A stretch of 64,000 bases of DNA from Siniperca chuatsi (lineage: Eukaryota > Chordata > Actinopteri > Centrarchiformes > Sinipercidae). This document shows, piece after piece, positions 1-12,159 of the stretch (within the stretch, counting starts at the first letter, position 1; each line of letters opens with the position of its first letter). The position numbers were made by a program, and so were the translations under genes. Location: positions 19,383,323 through 19,447,322 of the forward strand of contig NC_058064.1 of assembly GCF_020085105.1 (NCBI RefSeq), read 5' to 3'. The notes under the pieces were generated by a model, which worked only from the letters and a program-made list of their open reading frames with translations, was not told where the DNA came from and did not search any database.

Positions 1-225
1 TAGTGAAAAATGTCCTTCACAGTCTTCCTGAAATCAAAGTGACGTCTTCAAATTGCTTGTTTTGTCTGACCAACAGTCCTGTGACACTGAACAAAGAAAA
101 GAAAAATCTTCACATTTTAGAAACTGGAAACAGCTAATCTTTGGCAGTTTTGCTTAATAGATTACTTAAATTATTAATCCACTATCCAATTTGTTGCTGC
201 ATGTTTGTTGATCAACTAACAAATG
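1..225 (+). repeat. Dispersed fish repeat fragment (same family as 47185-47505)
   Basis: The phrases gacgtcttcaaatt, tgaccaacagtcc and cacattttagaaactgga recur in diverged form around 47300-47440, where the element begins with ggctgcaactgacgatta. I recognise this as a very common dispersed fish element, but the class is not assigned. The copy is cut by the window edge. Confidence 0.55.
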
Positions 226-427
226 CATGTTTTTATTTATCTACATTCTTATCAAATCATAGATTTTGAATGTCTTTTGCATCCAATTTTAAGAGTTTCA
301 TATACAAAGATGTACTGTAGGAATATTTCCTTTTTGACTTGTGTGGATATACCTGCACTGATTCAATGATTTGCTCAACAGCACTTCAGCAGGACCAATC
401 CAGAGGTAAATTCCTGTCTAAACTTAC

Positions 428-585
428 CGGACCCGGCGTGCCAGCCTCTGTCGGAAGGTGGTGGAGTTTTGTTTGCGGTTGAGTAGCTGCGACCGGATGA
501 AGGCTTCATCGTAGACCGGCCGCTCAATCCTGTAAATCAGCTTTGAGTCCACGTCTTCCCAAGCTGCAGCTTCTTCTTGCTCCAT
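428..585 (-). CDS. SLC26-family anion transporter, first coding exon (partial gene, runs off left edge)
   Basis: Read on the minus strand, an ATG at 585 opens 52 codons plus two bases ending at a good donor (gtaagt, intron from 427). The peptide starts MEQEEAAAWEDVD and contains YRIERPVYDEAFIRSQLL. That is the N-terminal signature of SLC26 transporters (Y-x-V/I-x-R-P-V-Y just before the first membrane segment). The start is supported by frame, length and an upstream polypyrimidine acceptor at about 743, so the exon carries roughly 158 bases of 5' UTR. The remaining exons lie left of the window. The gene is divergent from slc26a3 copy a. Synteny with vertebrate SLC26A4-SLC26A3 favours a pendrin-type paralogue, but this short exon cannot separate slc26a4 from slc26a5- or slc26a6-like genes, so no symbol is given. 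Confidence 0.75.
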
Positions 586-1455
586 AACAGAAGCAGGGGG
601 GCTGATCGTATTGAGTCAGAGTGTGTGTCTCTCCGCCGTTGTTTATCTCTCCCACTCAGTCGTCTCCATCATTGTTCTGGCCGGTACATCTTCATTCCTT
701 TAGCCCGCTCCAACTTTAATCTGTCTGTCTGCACTTCCTCTTTCTGCTCAGAGGGCAAGAAAAGACAAGATAGATATTATTCCAACACTAACTGGTTTGT
801 CTTTTGGTTCACTACTTGCTAAATGATAACAAGAGTGGGAGTGATGATAACCAACCAGGCCTTTGTGTTTGTGCATTTTTGTGCTGATAAGAGAGACTTC
901 AGTTGGATTTGCAAGGCTACCACTTTTGATTGAGTGGTTTTATCACATTTTTAGCAAATATTTGGTCTTTGGCCGTTTATGCAAGTACATGGGTTGTATT
1001 ATATGTGATCTATTGTTGGGACAAAGCTTGCTGTACAAAATCTTATGGCGTAAAGGCGCCCCGCATGACGGGGAAAAGAAATCATTATAATGATAATAGT
1101 CACCGTGATGCTATAGGAGTATAAATCTGTCTATGTATGACTTCATAGTGAATTTACAGTACCCTTATCTGCTGTGATTGAAAAAGCTTTTATTCAATAT
1201 GAAAGTTTAGCAAACGCATTTCTGGATCCATCTGAATTAGCTAAATAAGAGATAAATAAAAAGAAACTAACAGCCGTGTTCTTCTTGTCAGGTTTGGTAA
1301 GATTTGATGTAATCCTATGTGTTGTGTGTGATATTTAATTATAGTCATTTCCACGTTAAAAATTGTACCTTTGTAATGCGGACAGTCAGTGTGGAATAAA
1401 GTGACCTGACCTGAAATTTAATTGACAATGATAATGCTATAGTTGATCGTTAATT

Positions 1456-1870
1456 TTAGGGAAAAGGAGGCAAAGACACACAGCCCTGTCTACATCTGTG
1501 GAGCTGAGGTGGAGCAGATCAACAGTTTTAGGTTCCTGGGGATCAGCATCACAGAGAACCTGGCATGGTCCTCTCACGTCTCCGCGCTGGTAAAGAAAGC
1601 TTCTTAAGGAAACTTCCGAAGGCAGAGTTCTTGTTAACTTTTACAGAGGAGCAACGGAAAGCATCCTGACCGGAAACATCACACACCGGCAGGGGATGAG
1701 CACGGCCCGGGACCGGAGGGCTCTGCACCTAAAGGACAGCACCCACCCAGCCAGTTCACCCTGCTGCTGTCAGGCAGAGCAGCTTCTCCCCTCAGGCTGA
1801 CAGACTGCTACATTCATCCTCAGCACTTCCCCACGCCAAAGAGTTTTATTTCTACGACTTAATATTTATT
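1456..1870 (+). pseudogene. LINE (L2/CR1-like) reverse transcriptase 3' fragment
   Basis: The plus strand reads AEVEQINSFRFLGISITENLAW, then SSHVSALVKKA, then a stop. This is the typical post-catalytic segment of fish L2/CR1-like non-LTR reverse transcriptases (FLG-I-I...W...I...L-KKA). Downstream, frame-shifted text still suggests the C-terminal PLRLTDCYIHPQ region. Stops and shifts show it is dead. It lies inside the inferred first intron of the left-edge SLC26 gene, in the opposite orientation. Confidence 0.7.
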
Positions 1871-2384
1871 CACTGATCTACTGTATGTCATTTATTTTGA
1901 GTAGCACACAGGGAACTACAGAACAAAGTCTACAATACATACAAACCTGTGTTGTAAAATGATCAATCAAACTGACACAGACGCACTTGTCCAAGCATAG
2001 TATGCTGTTTGTTTTCTTTTCATTCATCATTATAAAACGAAGCAGCTTGATGTTTTGTTGGTTCATAGTGTGCCCCGGTAACGTTAGACAAGACTCATCA
2101 GTTTTTTCCTATTCAATCTGTGACTCACAGTTGAGAGCGTTGAGCTTCTTCCCTTTTTTTATCTCCTTTACGCTAGCTAACGTTAGCTAACACGATATTG
2201 ATAAAAGGAAAAAAACTTAATAAATTTTGAGAAAAATATATTTAACAGTAATGTTAGGTATAATTAACCAGTGCCCAACTGTTACACTATCCTCGCTGTC
2301 ACAGAAGAGTTGTTTTGCTGTCTCTCCGCAGTTCAGCATTTAAGCTAACGTTAACACAGATGCTAGGAAAGACCAGGCTCTTAC

Positions 2385-2560
2385 CTCCGTACTCCTCCAG
2401 CTCCTGTGGGGATGCTGCCGGCTGAAGGGCAATATGAATTTATAAACTGGCCTCTTTGGTTGAAGTTTAACAAGAGCAACGTCCTTTGAGGACAGCAGAC
2501 AGCGCCAACCGCTTATGATTCACCAGAGATGGTCTATGTTGATAGGATGTATTACTCCGG
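2385..2560 (-). other. Probable non-coding 5' exon of the left-edge SLC26 gene
   Basis: On the minus strand a strong donor (GGAG then gtaagag) sits at 2385/2384. The sequence upstream of it shows no ATG-led frame that joins the coding exon. The next acceptor downstream on this strand is the polypyrimidine-AG at about 743, just before the SLC26 coding exon. I infer a UTR exon spliced over a 1.6 kb intron. The 5' limit is a guess: promoter-like motifs begin just upstream, at 2577-2618. Confidence 0.4.
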
Positions 2561-2569
2561 TGAAATTTC

Positions 2570-2660
2570 TTTTCATCTTCCGGTTTGCAAAGATGGGCGT
2601 TGACGTTCACGCATGCGCTTTCCTCTTGCACTCAGGCCAGTTTGTAGTCCGTGAGTATTT
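2570..2660 (-). promoter_or_regulatory. Candidate promoter (ETS, CRE-like and NRF1-like motifs)
   Basis: Within 45 bases there is an ETS core (CTTCCGG, 2577-2583), a CRE-like TGACGTTCA and an NRF1-type GCATGCGC (2611-2618). Such clusters are usual at housekeeping-type vertebrate promoters. It lies immediately upstream of the inferred minus-strand UTR exon. No TATA box is evident. Function is inferred from motifs only; it could also be bidirectional. Confidence 0.4.
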
Positions 2661-2749
2661 GAGCCATGGCTTTCCTTGCCAGATTTCCAATGCTTTTTCC
2701 CACATTAGTTTCACTTTAACATATTTAGTTATTTAGGATTTCACTATGA

Positions 2750-4480
2750 ATTTGCTAGATGTTACTACTCCATTGTATCTAGTATTGAATGTTTGGTCAG
2801 ATTTGTGGTTTTTTTCGACTTATTTTAATCTATTTCTTGATGTAAATAAGGAAACGTTTCTAACTTTAGACAAATATTTATTTAGGCAAAGCCGTTTTTT
2901 AAGACATTGAGCAGTTATTGAGCATCATATTTGCACAGTCCAAGTCCTGTTTTATTTAAAAAAATGTTGGCCTAAAAGTTGTCAAATTTAAATATATTGA
3001 TATATAAATTGATATATAAAATGATATCCATCATGTGTAAGTTTTATGTCACTCCAATTGCTGCGAGCTCCAAATTCAGAGAACATGATCTCAGCGTCCT
3101 TAATGGTAGCTATGGCCCTGACTATAGGACACCATACAAGATACTGTAGAAAGCCATCGAAGGAAGGTGAGGTAGGTTACATTTCCTTAAATCTGAGTTA
3201 TTCTAGGCTTGCAGACTAAGTTTGCACTAGACCGCTGTATTTAGGCAGGAAAAAATATTGGATTGAACTTAATATAAAAGGACTTGAATTGGGATCAGGG
3301 GCAGACAAACAGGGTTGGGTCATCACTGCTTTTGACCACAGTTTGACTGCTCAACAAAAAAAATGTTAGTCACTGCAAACAGTGACCATTGGGCTCCCAT
3401 ACGCCCATTCTGTAATCCATCTACAGTATTTATAGAATAGAATAATACAATACCTTGATGTGGAAAGCATTATAGGCAATGGTGAATAAACATCGAAGTG
3501 AAGTTGCCACCTCAAACTGGCTGCTTCCAGCTAGGCCTAGTGATGCAAAGGGCAATGCCATGGCTTTATCCCAAGCAGATACTGATCATGGTAGTTTGTT
3601 AAAGTGTGGTTAGATTACATGAAAATGTTATGATTCAGTTTTATTTAGGGGGATTCTGTTATCACGTGAAATGTGTGGTGCAGGCCTATAATGAAAGCGA
3701 AGTCTAATTACATTTTTGTACTAAAAATGGATGACAGAGTGAGCGCTCTTTCCTCTCGTGGATCTCTGACTGTTTGGGGGCAGGGAGCTGCATGACGAAA
3801 GCAGAACCAGCAGTGTCATGCCCTTACGTGTAGTAACCTAGTCACGGGGCCCCTTCCTGTGTTCCTGTTTTTTTCTCACATGGTCCAGAATGAACAAAGA
3901 CATTGTACAACATTTCTTCACACTGTTGTTTTGAACATTTTGAATACATAATCTCTAAAAAAAAAAAAAAAAAAAGTTAAAAAAAAGTGGACAGTTGCGC
4001 CCAGTCACAGGGGGAGGGGGAGAGTGCCGCGATCAGGCTTCCAGCAGATCGACGCATAGTGAGGACACAGAGAGCGTCTGCATCACCTGTCTGCATTCCT
4101 CTGTTTGCATCACTGGCTGCATAGTCTTCACAGTGACCAGTAGGCCTACTAATACACATCTGCTACCAAAAATGAAATGACATGTCCTGAAAATAATAAC
4201 TAAGACAAGAAGGAAAGTTTTTCTGCAGATGAAATATTTTTGTCTGAGAATGAATTACTACATTTCACATCCCTCTAACAAAGATTTCCGTTTCCTAACA
4301 CTTCATAATGATGATGATGATGACAGAAAATGTCACACTTCTTTATTATTTGTAACTGTATATGGTGCATAGTTTTATATTTGATATCTGCTTGGAAGGT
4401 TTGGTTTGCTTCTGAGAAAATCTTCAGTAAGGTAATCTGTAATTAATTATCCATGAATGTCACCAGCTAAACACCTTTGT
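2750..4480. other. Intergenic stretch without recognised gene
   Basis: Nothing gene-like was seen. It holds a poly-A run near 3958-3975, a short gatgatgatgatga run near 4310, and AT-rich unique-looking DNA. The short open frames show no splice context or family motif. Confidence 0.6.
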
Positions 4481-6560
4481 TCTCTTTTGGTTGCCAGGAG
4501 TTTTTGTGTCTTCCTTTTCCGATGTCCAGTTTGTGGTCACTGAGCCTGCACTCGGTCAGGATCTGTCTCTGCTTTCTGTCTCGGACAGTAGAGATATTCT
4601 GCTATTCTGATATTCATCATCTCTTTTTAGGGCCAGATACCGCTCTGATCTACTTTGGCTTTTAGTTTCTTCTTTCCAATGTTCCAAACTGGTTTCTTTA
4701 CATTGTTTGGTTTACTCTGATTGGTGTTTGGAAAGTTTGCTGTTGTGAGACTGGTCAGAGTCTGAGGGGGGGCAGTTAGTCTCAGTACCAACTGACATAG
4801 GGTACTTCTTTTCTGGGCTCAGCTCTTGGGTTTGGAGGGCTTTGATGCTTGTCCCAGCGGATATAGCCATGATGACTGAGCGGACCCCAGACTTCACTCC
4901 CATACAGCGCAGCGGGCTGGACGACATTAGCAAATATTTTATGCCAAATTTTAATTGGAATATGGAAATTATAAAATGTTCTCTTAATTGCATTTAGAGC
5001 TCTTTGAGCTTTTTCTTTAAGTGCATTCACTGCCATGCTGTTATGGTTATACCAAGGTCAGTATAACTCATACTGTGTTCAATTATATTATTATTTATGG
5101 TAAACTGGTATTTGTTCTCCTGGCATTTGTTTTCTTCATATTTCCTGCCAGCGCCCAGTTCTGACAGTACTGTTCTGCTATGTCCATTTGTTGCTGTCGT
5201 CCTTGTTCAGTAGGAGACAATAGAACAAGGTCATCAGCGTAAAACAGAGACTTCAGCTCTCTATCTAGGAGGGAGGGGCCCGGAGCAGCACATTGATCCA
5301 ACTGTACAGCAAGTTCATTTATATACACATTAACTAAAGTCAGGCTTCAGTTGCAGCCCTGACGAACACCTCTTCTCTGGCTGAAGGATTCAGTTTGTTG
5401 GTCTCCAATTTTAACAGCACACCTATTTTCCAAATACATTGATTCAACCAGATCATACATTTTGCCGCCTTTACCACAATGTAGAAGTCTGTAACAGAGC
5501 CCTTCATGCCAAATAGAGTCAAAAGCTTTCTTGAAGTCAATAAAACAGGTGAATATCTTACCATTTTTGTTTGGTGTACATGTTTATTAATTAAAGTGTG
5601 AAGGGTGTAAACATGGTCAGTGATAGTGTTTTGGGAGGAAGCCAATTTGATTTTTACTCAAGATGAAATGTTCTTCAAGGACATCTGGTATTCTTTTACT
5701 GAGAATACTACAATATTATTTACCTAGACAACTGCTGACACAGATGCCACGGTAGTTACCAGGGTCTGATTTGCTCTTATGAATTAGGGAAGTGAGTCCT
5801 TTTCACCAGATGTCAGGAAAACATCCTGACTGTAATAAGATATTGAACAACTTCAACACTGCCCCCTGCGTCTCTGTGGTGCTGCATTTGGAATTTTGTT
5901 TTTAATGCTGTCTAGACCACAAGCTTTCCCTGACTGGAGAGACTTTGTCTGTGTGGTCACTTCTTCCGAAGTAACTGGGAAATCAAGGGGGGGTTTGGTT
6001 GTCAATAATTGTTTCTTCTAATGTTTGGAGTTTTTCTTTTATAATACATTGATCTGAATTAATTAGATTTATCGGTATGTCTTTGTACAGATTTTCACAA
6101 TGTGCTCTCCAGATGTCACCACTTTGGATGGGAAATGCTTGTGGTTACTTTGTGTTGAAGTTGTTCCTCATTATCCCAGAAGTGATTAAGTTTCATGTGG
6201 GTGTAATTTAGTTTTTTGTTCCTAATTGTACGTTTATATTTGTTTGTAAGGCTGGGTTGTTTGGCTTTTTTTCTCAGGTCTTTTCTGATGGTCTTGCAGT
6301 CTTGATCAAACTGTTTGTCTGCATGTTGCCTTTTAACAGCATTAATGGCATCTTCAATGGCCTTGTTTACACCATCTCTGCTAGGATATTGGTATATTGG
6401 TCATTCATCAGATCAGGTGAGTTCAAGGCCATGAATTGAATTTGTCTCCACTGTCTGGGGGTGTAAGTAGGATTTCATTTATACAGCTTACTGTTTTCCT
6501 TTTTGTGTCACTCATCGGACCTGAGGGTTTAAAGAACACGTTTATTTGGTTGTGATCTGA
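4480..6560 (-). pseudogene. Degenerate non-LTR retrotransposon with reverse transcriptase (jockey-type)
   Basis: Read on the minus strand, several broken frames follow one another in LINE order. A region near 5930 reads SGKACGLD (the K-x-x-G-D/P-D entry to the RT fingers). At about 5600 comes TDHVYTLHTLINKHVHQTK. At 5250 LFYADDLVLLSPTEQG holds the catalytic YADD box. Near 4950 is HIPIKIWHKIF with ALYGSEVWGPL, the thumb and connection region. Frames are split by stops at 5640, 5340 and 5095, so it cannot encode an active enzyme. Exact ends are uncertain; no 5' endonuclease segment or 3' tail was delimited. Confidence 0.8.
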
Positions 6561-6599
6561 AAGGAGGGATTGCTGTGTCCATGTCAGTGACTGCATAGT

Positions 6600-6905
6600 C
6601 TACTGTACTTGTATAGCGCCTTTCTAGTCTTCCGACCATTCAAAGCACTTTACACACTGATGGCAGCGGCTACCCGACCCACTCTACCTCTAAGCCACAG
6701 CCCCAGAGTCTCCTCTGAGCTACGGTTAACTATGTACACTCCTAAGGCCCGACAGGGATGCACCGCCTCCCTGCCACTTGTTGTTCCGATGGGTGATGGG
6801 TGGTGTGGTAAACAGGGGAGACTGACCAAACACATGGTTGTTGCCATCTGGGTCGATGACATCAGGTTCAATTCCTGTTCGGCCATTCAGTTTTCCAGTT
6901 AGAAG
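6600..6905 (-). repeat. Deleted tRNA-derived SINE-like repeat copy
   Basis: The phrases gtatagcgcctttctagtct, tcaaagcactttacac, ctctacctctaagccacag and, at 6866, ggttcaattcctgttcgg match the fish repeat seen more fully at 31955-32170. Read on the minus strand it begins with a tRNA-like segment. This copy has lost the middle part. Confidence 0.5.
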
Positions 6906-8141
6906 CACTGGGCTTGGAAATAGCTGATTTCTGAGTGGAGGGTATCAAAAATGTCCTCTTCAAAATAAGGAGAATCTACTGGGGGTATAAATATCACATG
7001 CTTTAGGGCTTGAGGTAATATACAGACAGTATAAGATGCATCGATGCCGTCTGTCTTTCTGTATTAACAGTTTGATTCCATTAGGGGGCAATAACAGTCA
7101 AAGAGTTGCCAAACTTTACAGAGGAGAGACTTTGTAGAGTTTAATCATAATACAAGTAGACTACAACTAGTTTTTGTTCATGTTTGATACAAACCATATG
7201 TAAGAAATATATAAGAAAGTAAGAAATTGCTGCATCAGTTTGATATATAACATGAAAGTGTATTCATAAGCTGTAAAAGTAATGTGTCACAAAAGCGAAC
7301 ACCATGGCGGACCTTTCATTATTTTAGTGTCAGAGTGCAACACACTATGAAAACTAACTTACCAGTTTGTGTGGGGTATTTTTACTAGAAAAGGTTGAAA
7401 AAGTTTGCACCAGGTTAAGTGCAAGTGTTTTCAACCTTTCCCGATGAAAAATGAAATAAAACAACGCCTGGCGTGAACTGGCCTTTAATTTTAAAATGCT
7501 TTCGATAAATTCTCATTTAAACAAACCACATTTATTTCCAAACCATAATGAAGACAAAGTTTCCTTCTCTGAGTTATATGTTTAAAAAAAAAAAAAAACT
7601 AAATCATGAAAATTGACATGGCAGCTTTTAGCTTTTTAGCAAACTGTATATCATCCCAGCAAACCCAGCATGGCCATAACGTTGTCATTGTATGGATTCT
7701 GTGTCTCACAGTGCTATGTCACTGGTTAAGCATGAAAGGGCAAATTCAATGTGCTTTATGCAAGAATATGCATTAGGAAAGACATAAAGACATTGAGAAG
7801 ATTGAGAAGGATAGTGAAATAAAATAAAATGGAATAAAGTAAAATAAATATAAACACAAATGGGCAAAATAATAACAAAGTTTCAGTTTCCATAGTATCT
7901 GTGCAGTTTCAGTGCAGTAATAACTAGCCCCAGATTTAATAAATGATGTAAGCTAAAAGTGCAGTGGAAAAAATTAATCCAAGGCGCAGCAAACAGGGCC
8001 TTTCTAGTTCTGATTTTAGAGTAGCATCATCACTACTGGTTACCAGGTGCCACATGCTGAGGGATCACTGGAGTGAGATCAACTACAGTTAATGAAATCA
8101 AAACCTCCCCAGTAAAAGTCTCAGTTTACTGGGAAACTCAG

Positions 8142-8400
8142 CAGTGGTGGAAGAAGCCTACTCAGATCCTTTACTTAAAGTGAAAGTACCAATACAATAA
8201 TCTAAAAATACTCCATTATGACATACTGTCCACTGTCCTCGTTAGTATAGTGGACAGTATCTCAGGGGTTCGGGGACCGGGGTTCGATTTAGTGTTAAAT
8301 ACCAAAGAGTTTCCCCTCGGGGATCAATAAAGTATTTCTGATTAAGATATCAAAAGTAAAAGTACTCATTCTGCAGAAAAATGAAGTGAAAGGTAACATT
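8142..8400 (+). mobile_element. hAT-like MITE, 5' part, interrupted by a tRNA-Asp-derived SINE
   Basis: The copy starts cagtggtggaagaag, the same terminal motif as the full element at 42237-43288. It continues with the family text ctcagatcctttacttaa and caatacaataatctaaaaat. After the SINE insertion it resumes as atcaaaagtaaaagtactca and ttctgcaga. The 3' end cannot be traced beyond about 8400. Confidence 0.65.
8230..8350 (+). mobile_element. tRNA-Asp-derived SINE with LINE-like tail
   Basis: From 8236 the text tcctcgttagtatagtgg equals the 5' arm and A box of vertebrate tRNA-Asp. At 8275-8288 gaccggggttcgat equals its T-arm and B box. The anticodon arm is replaced and the acceptor 3' strand is missing, so it is not a working tRNA. 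It is followed by tttcccctcggggatcaat then aaagtatttctg, a tail familiar from fish SINEs and LINEs. It sits inside the hAT-like MITE. Confidence 0.7.
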
Positions 8401-8459
8401 TTACTGGACTTGATGACAACAAGAGTAAAAAGTAGGGAAAGTAAAAAAGCGATATTTCC

Positions 8460-10170
8460 ACCTGCTTGTCCACAGCACGCTTGTTAACGGAATTGATACA
8501 AACAAGCTTAAACAAAAGCTGTCTGTATGTAGTCTAACTGTTTGTTTTAGTTAACGTAGCTGAGACAATTAACCGGCCCCTCTCCCTCCACCTGCGGCAG
8601 TGAATCACAGCAGCAGCAGAGGGAGGAGGACAGAGGACAGGAGAGGCTACTGACTGATGTCTCCGTTCTTCATTCTTTCTAAACTTCACTCAGTATTTTG
8701 AGGTCAGGAATATGATTTATTTTACTGACATCTTAGATTTGTTTCCAGTGAGATATTATTGAGTGTATGTAGTGACTTTGCTGTTGTGAACTTTACTGTT
8801 GCTGCTCTAGAAACAACATTTAGTTATATTTAAAATATACATCAATTCGAACCCTGTTCTGAATGTATTACCCTTCTAGTTGACAGTACTACGGTGTTGT
8901 CTTGATTTTGTGTGATGGAATCCAAAAAGTAAAGAACGTGATGGAAGGTTTGTTAATTTAATTCATCTTAATTAGTAAAAGACTGTTCATGTGGAATTCT
9001 CACTGTGTGGGTTCATCAATATTGTTACCATGAGTGTTTAGGCTGTTGTTATGGGTAAGGGAGTCTACTGAATCTGCAAATCTAATATAATATTACACTA
9101 TAATAAAAAGCAAAAAAAAACATTTGAATGTGTGACAACAGTGTGTGTGTGCTTGTGTTGTGTTTGTGTGTGTTTATGAAGCTTCTGTCCAATCCGTGCT
9201 ACTGATCCCTCGTGCCACAATGGAAAGCATAGACTGACAGCAAGTATCTACACTTTGATCTAAACTCTATTCCATAGTAAGCAAAGTAATCATAACTCGG
9301 TTTCTTTCGTGACATTGAAAATATTCTGTGTCTTTGTCCCTCTCCCCTTAATGAAACAGAGAGGGCTGCTGTCCCTCTCGGGCTCAGGATGCTCAGCCAC
9401 TTCTTCCATTCCTTTTGTTTGATTGGTTCAGACGCAGGAAAATACACTCCTGAAACTTTGATTCACTTGCATTACAGAGGAGGTAGGGAGGATTTAAAAT
9501 GTCTGCTAAATAAGCAAGTGGAATACAATGTAGTAAACACATTTAGCATTTAATTAGATGTTATAGCTATATGTTTGTCTTTGGAAAAAAATCTTCACAC
9601 TCTTAGTCATCAGCAGTGACGATGATGATGATGATCATTTTTAATTAAATGTAATCAAAATGTAAAAAGATAACTCGGCAGTCTTAATAACCAATGTTCT
9701 GTTTCTTTCCTAGGGGGGAGGGGGGGCAGCAGAAAAGAGGTGCTTGTTTTTTACCAGAGTGCATATATTTTTTTCATTTAAATGTATTGGTAAAAGATTT
9801 GCAACATTAAACAATGACAATAACAAATGTACTTCTGGTAGTCTCAAGATATGTTTCAGTTTTTCCATTAAGAAGATTTCTTCAACAATCTTTAGCCAGT
9901 GGCCTGTTGCGGAGCATTACCTCCCCCCAGTTCCTCGTAATATCTTTTTACTTGCTATTAACAGTATTTCATTACACTTTCTTCAGAGAAATTACAGATA
10001 TAAAGTAATATACAATTCAATGGGACTTTATATCCTAGTATTTGTTGTAACACTTTTTCTTTCACTTTCTCTCATATAGTTTTTGGCATTTCCAAATATG
10101 GCTAACTGGCAGCCCTCCAAGGATTATGTACTCCACTTCCCTGTGTGATTAAAAAATAGTGTTTGTTGTC
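8460..10170. other. Intergenic stretch without recognised gene
   Basis: Mostly AT-rich sequence with a TG-rich patch near 9140-9175 and a gatgatgatgatgat run near 9622. Open frames near 9200-9450 and 9744-10079 have no recognisable domain, start context or splice signals. Confidence 0.55.
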
Positions 10171-10177
10171 ATACTCA

Positions 10178-10179
<2 letters not shown>

Positions 10180-10215
<36 letters not shown>
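10180..10215. repeat. (AC)n microsatellite
   Basis: An uninterrupted AC dinucleotide run of about 36 bases, preceded by actcactc. Confidence 0.95.
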
Positions 10216-10217
<2 letters not shown>

Positions 10218-10239
10218 AACAAGGATATATAGTCGAGCA

Positions 10240-10500
10240 GAACTGGTGAATCCCTAATAATTTTTATGATGTGAGCATTTTGAGGAAGGACGGAAATGTC
10301 CCAAAGGACCCCTGGCCCCAGCCCTATTTTAACCATCCCAACGAAATGCCTAACGCCAACCTTTATCTAATCTGAACCTAAACTTAATTCGTACCTGAAC
10401 CTTAAAACCAAGTCTTAACACTCAAACAAACCCATTTGAAGATCCAGCCAAAAGTGAGGACCAGCAAAAATGCCTTTCACTCCCAAGGTCTAAATGAGTT
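10240..10500. repeat. Degenerate dispersed repeat rich in CCTAAC-like words
   Basis: Text such as taacgccaacctttatctaa and gtgaggaccagcaaaaatg resembles a frequent fish repeat in which degenerate CTAACC words are flanked by a gtgaggacc motif. The class is unknown and there is no coding content. Confidence 0.35.
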
Positions 10501-10519
10501 GTTTTTTGCCATTAGCAAG

Positions 10520-12150
10520 CAAAATCTTATGATGAGATGATTGCAGTTGTTGCACTAGGACACCAGTGAAGCCTCTGAATAATGTGAGGAAAGTGTTGGT
10601 GAGATGAGGTTTAAGATTCGGGTCAGAATTGGGATTAACTTTTGGTTAAGGTTTGGGCTTCAACACACAGTGGTAGAGTTGGAACACAAAACATACTCAA
10701 ATGACTAATGCAAATGAGAGCTCACTCTGTGCTCTGCAGATTGCCCAGTTGGACATACTCATGCGTTGTTGCATGTGTTGTGTCCCTGTGGAGGTAATAA
10801 GAGTCCTCAAGGGGGAGATACAGGACAAACCAGTGAAAAAAGCAAAGTCGTTGCGTGCTGTGGTGCTCCTCACTGCAACACGAAAGGCTGTAGCTGGTGC
10901 TTGTGTTTCATTAAGAATATACAAGTGACACATTATGGAGCACAATGACTGCACCAGGTATATTCACTATGTACTTTCATGTGCGTGGTGACAAAGCCAC
11001 ATTTGTTTCACCAACATATAAAAAAAACTATTCTAGGTGCCTTTATGCTTCTTTAAGATGTGATGTATTGAAAGTCATTGATAATGTGGAACTGTAGACG
11101 CAAAACAGAACCAACTGCGTGACATTTATGCAACCAATGTGTAGAAACACTGTTTTGATGTATATGCCGTATTAATTCAAGCAAATCAATAAAATAGCAC
11201 ATAAAATCAGTAATATACAGCATTACATTTAAAAAATGAAGATCTTCAAAAATCAAGCCTTCAAATTGGCATAAAAAATGTATATAAAGCCATTTCTCCA
11301 ATACAATTATTTATAACCATCCTCCAGTCACTGAATGCATTTTTAATCGCAGACATTTTCATGTTGCGACAGCTTACACATACTGATTTAATACTGTCCC
11401 GAGGTAGGCAATATCTGTTTCATGATATGATTTTATGGTTCAGTACTATTGACCATTGCCAGAAGATACTAGCCCCAAGTCTGAGCCCAATAAAATGTGA
11501 CTATCTCGGTATAAATCACATGTTTCAAAGCTCATTGTAAAATGAAGTGGTTGAGAGCGTTCGTTTCCATGTCTGAAAATAGAAACACAGGCAGATTTCA
11601 GGAAGGAAATTTCCATCCTGGAATATTAGAACATTTCAGCTGAATCACTTTAATGTACCATGTTAGTCTTGGGTCGGATGAGTGAGTTGAGGATTGTTTA
11701 TTTCTACAATTTATCCCTTCATAGATCCATTATGCTTCACAATCATACCTGGCATGAACACTGACATTAACCCAAAAGGTAAAAGCTTCTACACTCATGT
11801 TGGAAAGGAATGGACCAGAATATCACAGGCTTTTAACTCTCCAAAATGTCATGTAATGTGGCAGAAACAAGCTGAATCAGAATGACTAAAATAAGGAGGA
11901 ACTAGTGATGAAAATGGGTGTTAAGAACAAATGTGAGAAGCTGCAGTTTCCTTGGAACAATTGGCTGAGACAAATGCTTTGCAATCACATCATACTTTGT
12001 CACAGGTCATACCTTTTTCTTTTCCTTCTGCCTCTCTCTTTACTGAACACAGGTATCCAGTACAAGTCAAAATGTCTGAAGTATCTTAAATAACAGATGC
12101 TGCATCGACAGTGCCATTTATACAGTAACTGATTGGAGAAGAGTCCTTTT
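10520..12150. other. Intergenic stretch without recognised gene
   Basis: No gene, RNA or clear repeat boundary was identified. Open frames near 10700-10950 and 11053-11301 overlap on both strands and look like chance. Confidence 0.5.
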
Positions 12151-12159
12151 TTCTTTCAG

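Noticed and set aside
2661-2740. Plus-strand ATG (MAFLARFPMLFPTL) near the 2.6 kb promoter, suggesting a divergent gene
   Set aside because: The frame closes quickly, no supported donor follows, and no family is recognised; the minus-strand reading explains the promoter.
6609-6902. Overlapping open frames on both strands
   Set aside because: They fall in a tRNA-derived SINE-like repeat with no protein family resemblance.
8236-8290. Possible functional tRNA-Asp gene
   Set aside because: The anticodon arm and 3' acceptor strand are missing and a retroelement-type tail follows, so it is a SINE head or pseudogene.
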